From Streptomyces sp. 7-21 (GTDB taxonomy: Bacteria; Actinomycetota; Actinomycetes; Streptomycetales; Streptomycetaceae), in contig NZ_JAERRL010000004.1 in the NCBI RefSeq assembly GCF_016741785.1, positions 62,001 through 126,000 on the forward strand: DNA of 64,000 bases, read 5' to 3'. The position numbers were made by a program, and so were the translations under genes. Shown piece after piece: positions 63,466 through 64,000 of the stretch; position 1 is the stretch's first letter, and every line of letters begins with the position of its first letter. Under the pieces are notes generated by a model. That model made no database searches and was not told the origin of the DNA. It saw only the letters and a list, made by a program, of their open reading frames with translations.

Positions 63466-64000
63466 ATGAACGACGCGGTGGCCAGCCAGGAAGACCGGGG
63501 CGACCGGGAGGGCCAGGGCGGCCGCGGCCAGGTAAGCCGGGACGCACCGCAGGTGGGTCCCGTCGTGCGGCGCGGCCAGGCGGTGCCCGGCACGGCCGAC
63601 CAGCGGCTGCTGGACACCAGGGGGCCCTCGGGCTGGGTCCACGACGACCCCTGGCGGGTGCTGCGGATCCAGTCGGAGTTCGTCGAGGGCTTCGGCACCC
63701 TGGCCGAACTCGGCCCCGCCATCAGCGTCTTCGGCTCGGCACGCACCAAGCCCGGCTCCCCCGAGTACGAGCTGGGGGTGCGCATCGGCAAGGGCCTGGT
63801 CGAGGCGGGGTACGCCGTCATCACCGGCGGCGGGCCCGGCGCCATGGAGGCGGCCAACCGGGGCGCCAGCGAGGCCGGCGGCGTGTCCGTGGGCCTGGGC
63901 ATCGAGCTGCCCTTCGAGCAGGGGCTCAACCCCTACGTCAACCTCGGTCTCAACTTCCGGTACTTCTTCGTCCGCAAGACGATGTTCGTCAAGTACGCGC
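63466..64000 (+). CDS. LOG family (TIGR00730) protein, 5' part
   Basis: The first 178 residues of a LOG-family protein (lysine-decarboxylase-like fold; in some members a cytokinin-activating phosphoribohydrolase). The gene continues past the right edge. Seen: a disordered Gly/Arg/Gln-rich start (1-40), then the Rossmann-like fold with AISVFGSARTKPGS (near 85-98) and YAVITGGGPGAMEAANRGA (near 115-133). The PGGxGT motif expected next is beyond the window. ATG at 63466 follows GAGGGAG. It reads in the same direction as dapE, 42 bases after it. Confidence 0.9.
   Translation, partial: MNDAVASQEDRGDREGQGGRGQVSRDAPQVGPVVRRGQAVPGTADQRLLDTRGPSGWVHDDPWRVLRIQSEFVEGFGTLAELGPAISVFGSARTKPGSPEYELGVRIGKGLVEAGYAVITGGGPGAMEAANRGASEAGGVSVGLGIELPFEQGLNPYVNLGLNFRYFFVRKTMFVKYA

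Overview
The window is chromosomal DNA from a high-GC actinomycete, almost certainly Streptomyces or a close relative. The evidence is the extreme GC bias at third codon positions, the frequent GTG starts, rare TTA codons, a mycothiol gene (mshB), a bldK-type oligopeptide importer, a c-di-AMP riboswitch before a LysM/M23 peptidase, and several LytR-CpsA-Psr (LCP) genes. I found no tRNA, rRNA, CRISPR array, transposon, phage gene or secondary-metabolite cluster. It reads as ordinary core chromosome.

Left part (1-28.8 kb). It opens with the 3' part of a sensor kinase, then a GtrA-like membrane protein divergent from purK-purE-dipeptidase (inosine monophosphate synthesis step AIR to CAIR). Next come a secreted alpha/beta-hydrolase-like protein, a GrpB-family protein with a TTA codon, and the riboswitch-controlled peptidase. 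A DrrAB-like exporter lies divergent from its TetR regulator across a 39-bp operator candidate. They are followed by an acyl-CoA dehydrogenase, UDP-glucose dehydrogenase, a secreted GH12 endoglucanase with a CebR-like box, an acetyltransferase, a methyltransferase, and a CGNR regulator/VOC pair with a four-half-site operator. The stretch 17.7-28.8 kb holds four LCP ligase genes with a glycosyltransferase 2, a thioesterase, a threonine/serine dehydratase, a DNA glycosylase and a truncated AMP-ligase-like protein. The LCP proteins probably attach wall glycopolymers to peptidoglycan.

Middle part (28.9-42.2 kb). This holds a GntR/HutC regulator, a PAS-PAS-GAF-PP2C-HATPase signalling protein, a tiny SPOR-like protein, a three-subunit succinate dehydrogenase/fumarate reductase, a small coiled-coil protein, an orphan peptide-binding lipoprotein, the ribosome-associated GTPase TypA, and a beta-propeller lipoprotein with a TTA codon.

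Right part (42.5-64 kb). Two complete peptide ABC importers lie head to tail. The first has order SBP-permease-permease-ATPase-ATPase. The second has the order permease-SBP-permease-ATPase-ATPase typical of bldK, which is needed for aerial growth in Streptomyces. After them come a 64-aa membrane protein, mshB (mycothiol synthesis), a DUF6113-like membrane protein, a large Pro-rich membrane protein with a VanW-associated fold, a GNAT enzyme, ferredoxin fdxA, dapC and dapE (lysine/diaminopimelate synthesis) flanking a small secreted protein, and the start of a LOG-family gene cut by the right edge.

No clearly new system is present. The most useful sequence-level observations are the regulatory sites, the two TTA (bldA) codons, the LCP cluster, and a few conserved but unexplained proteins.
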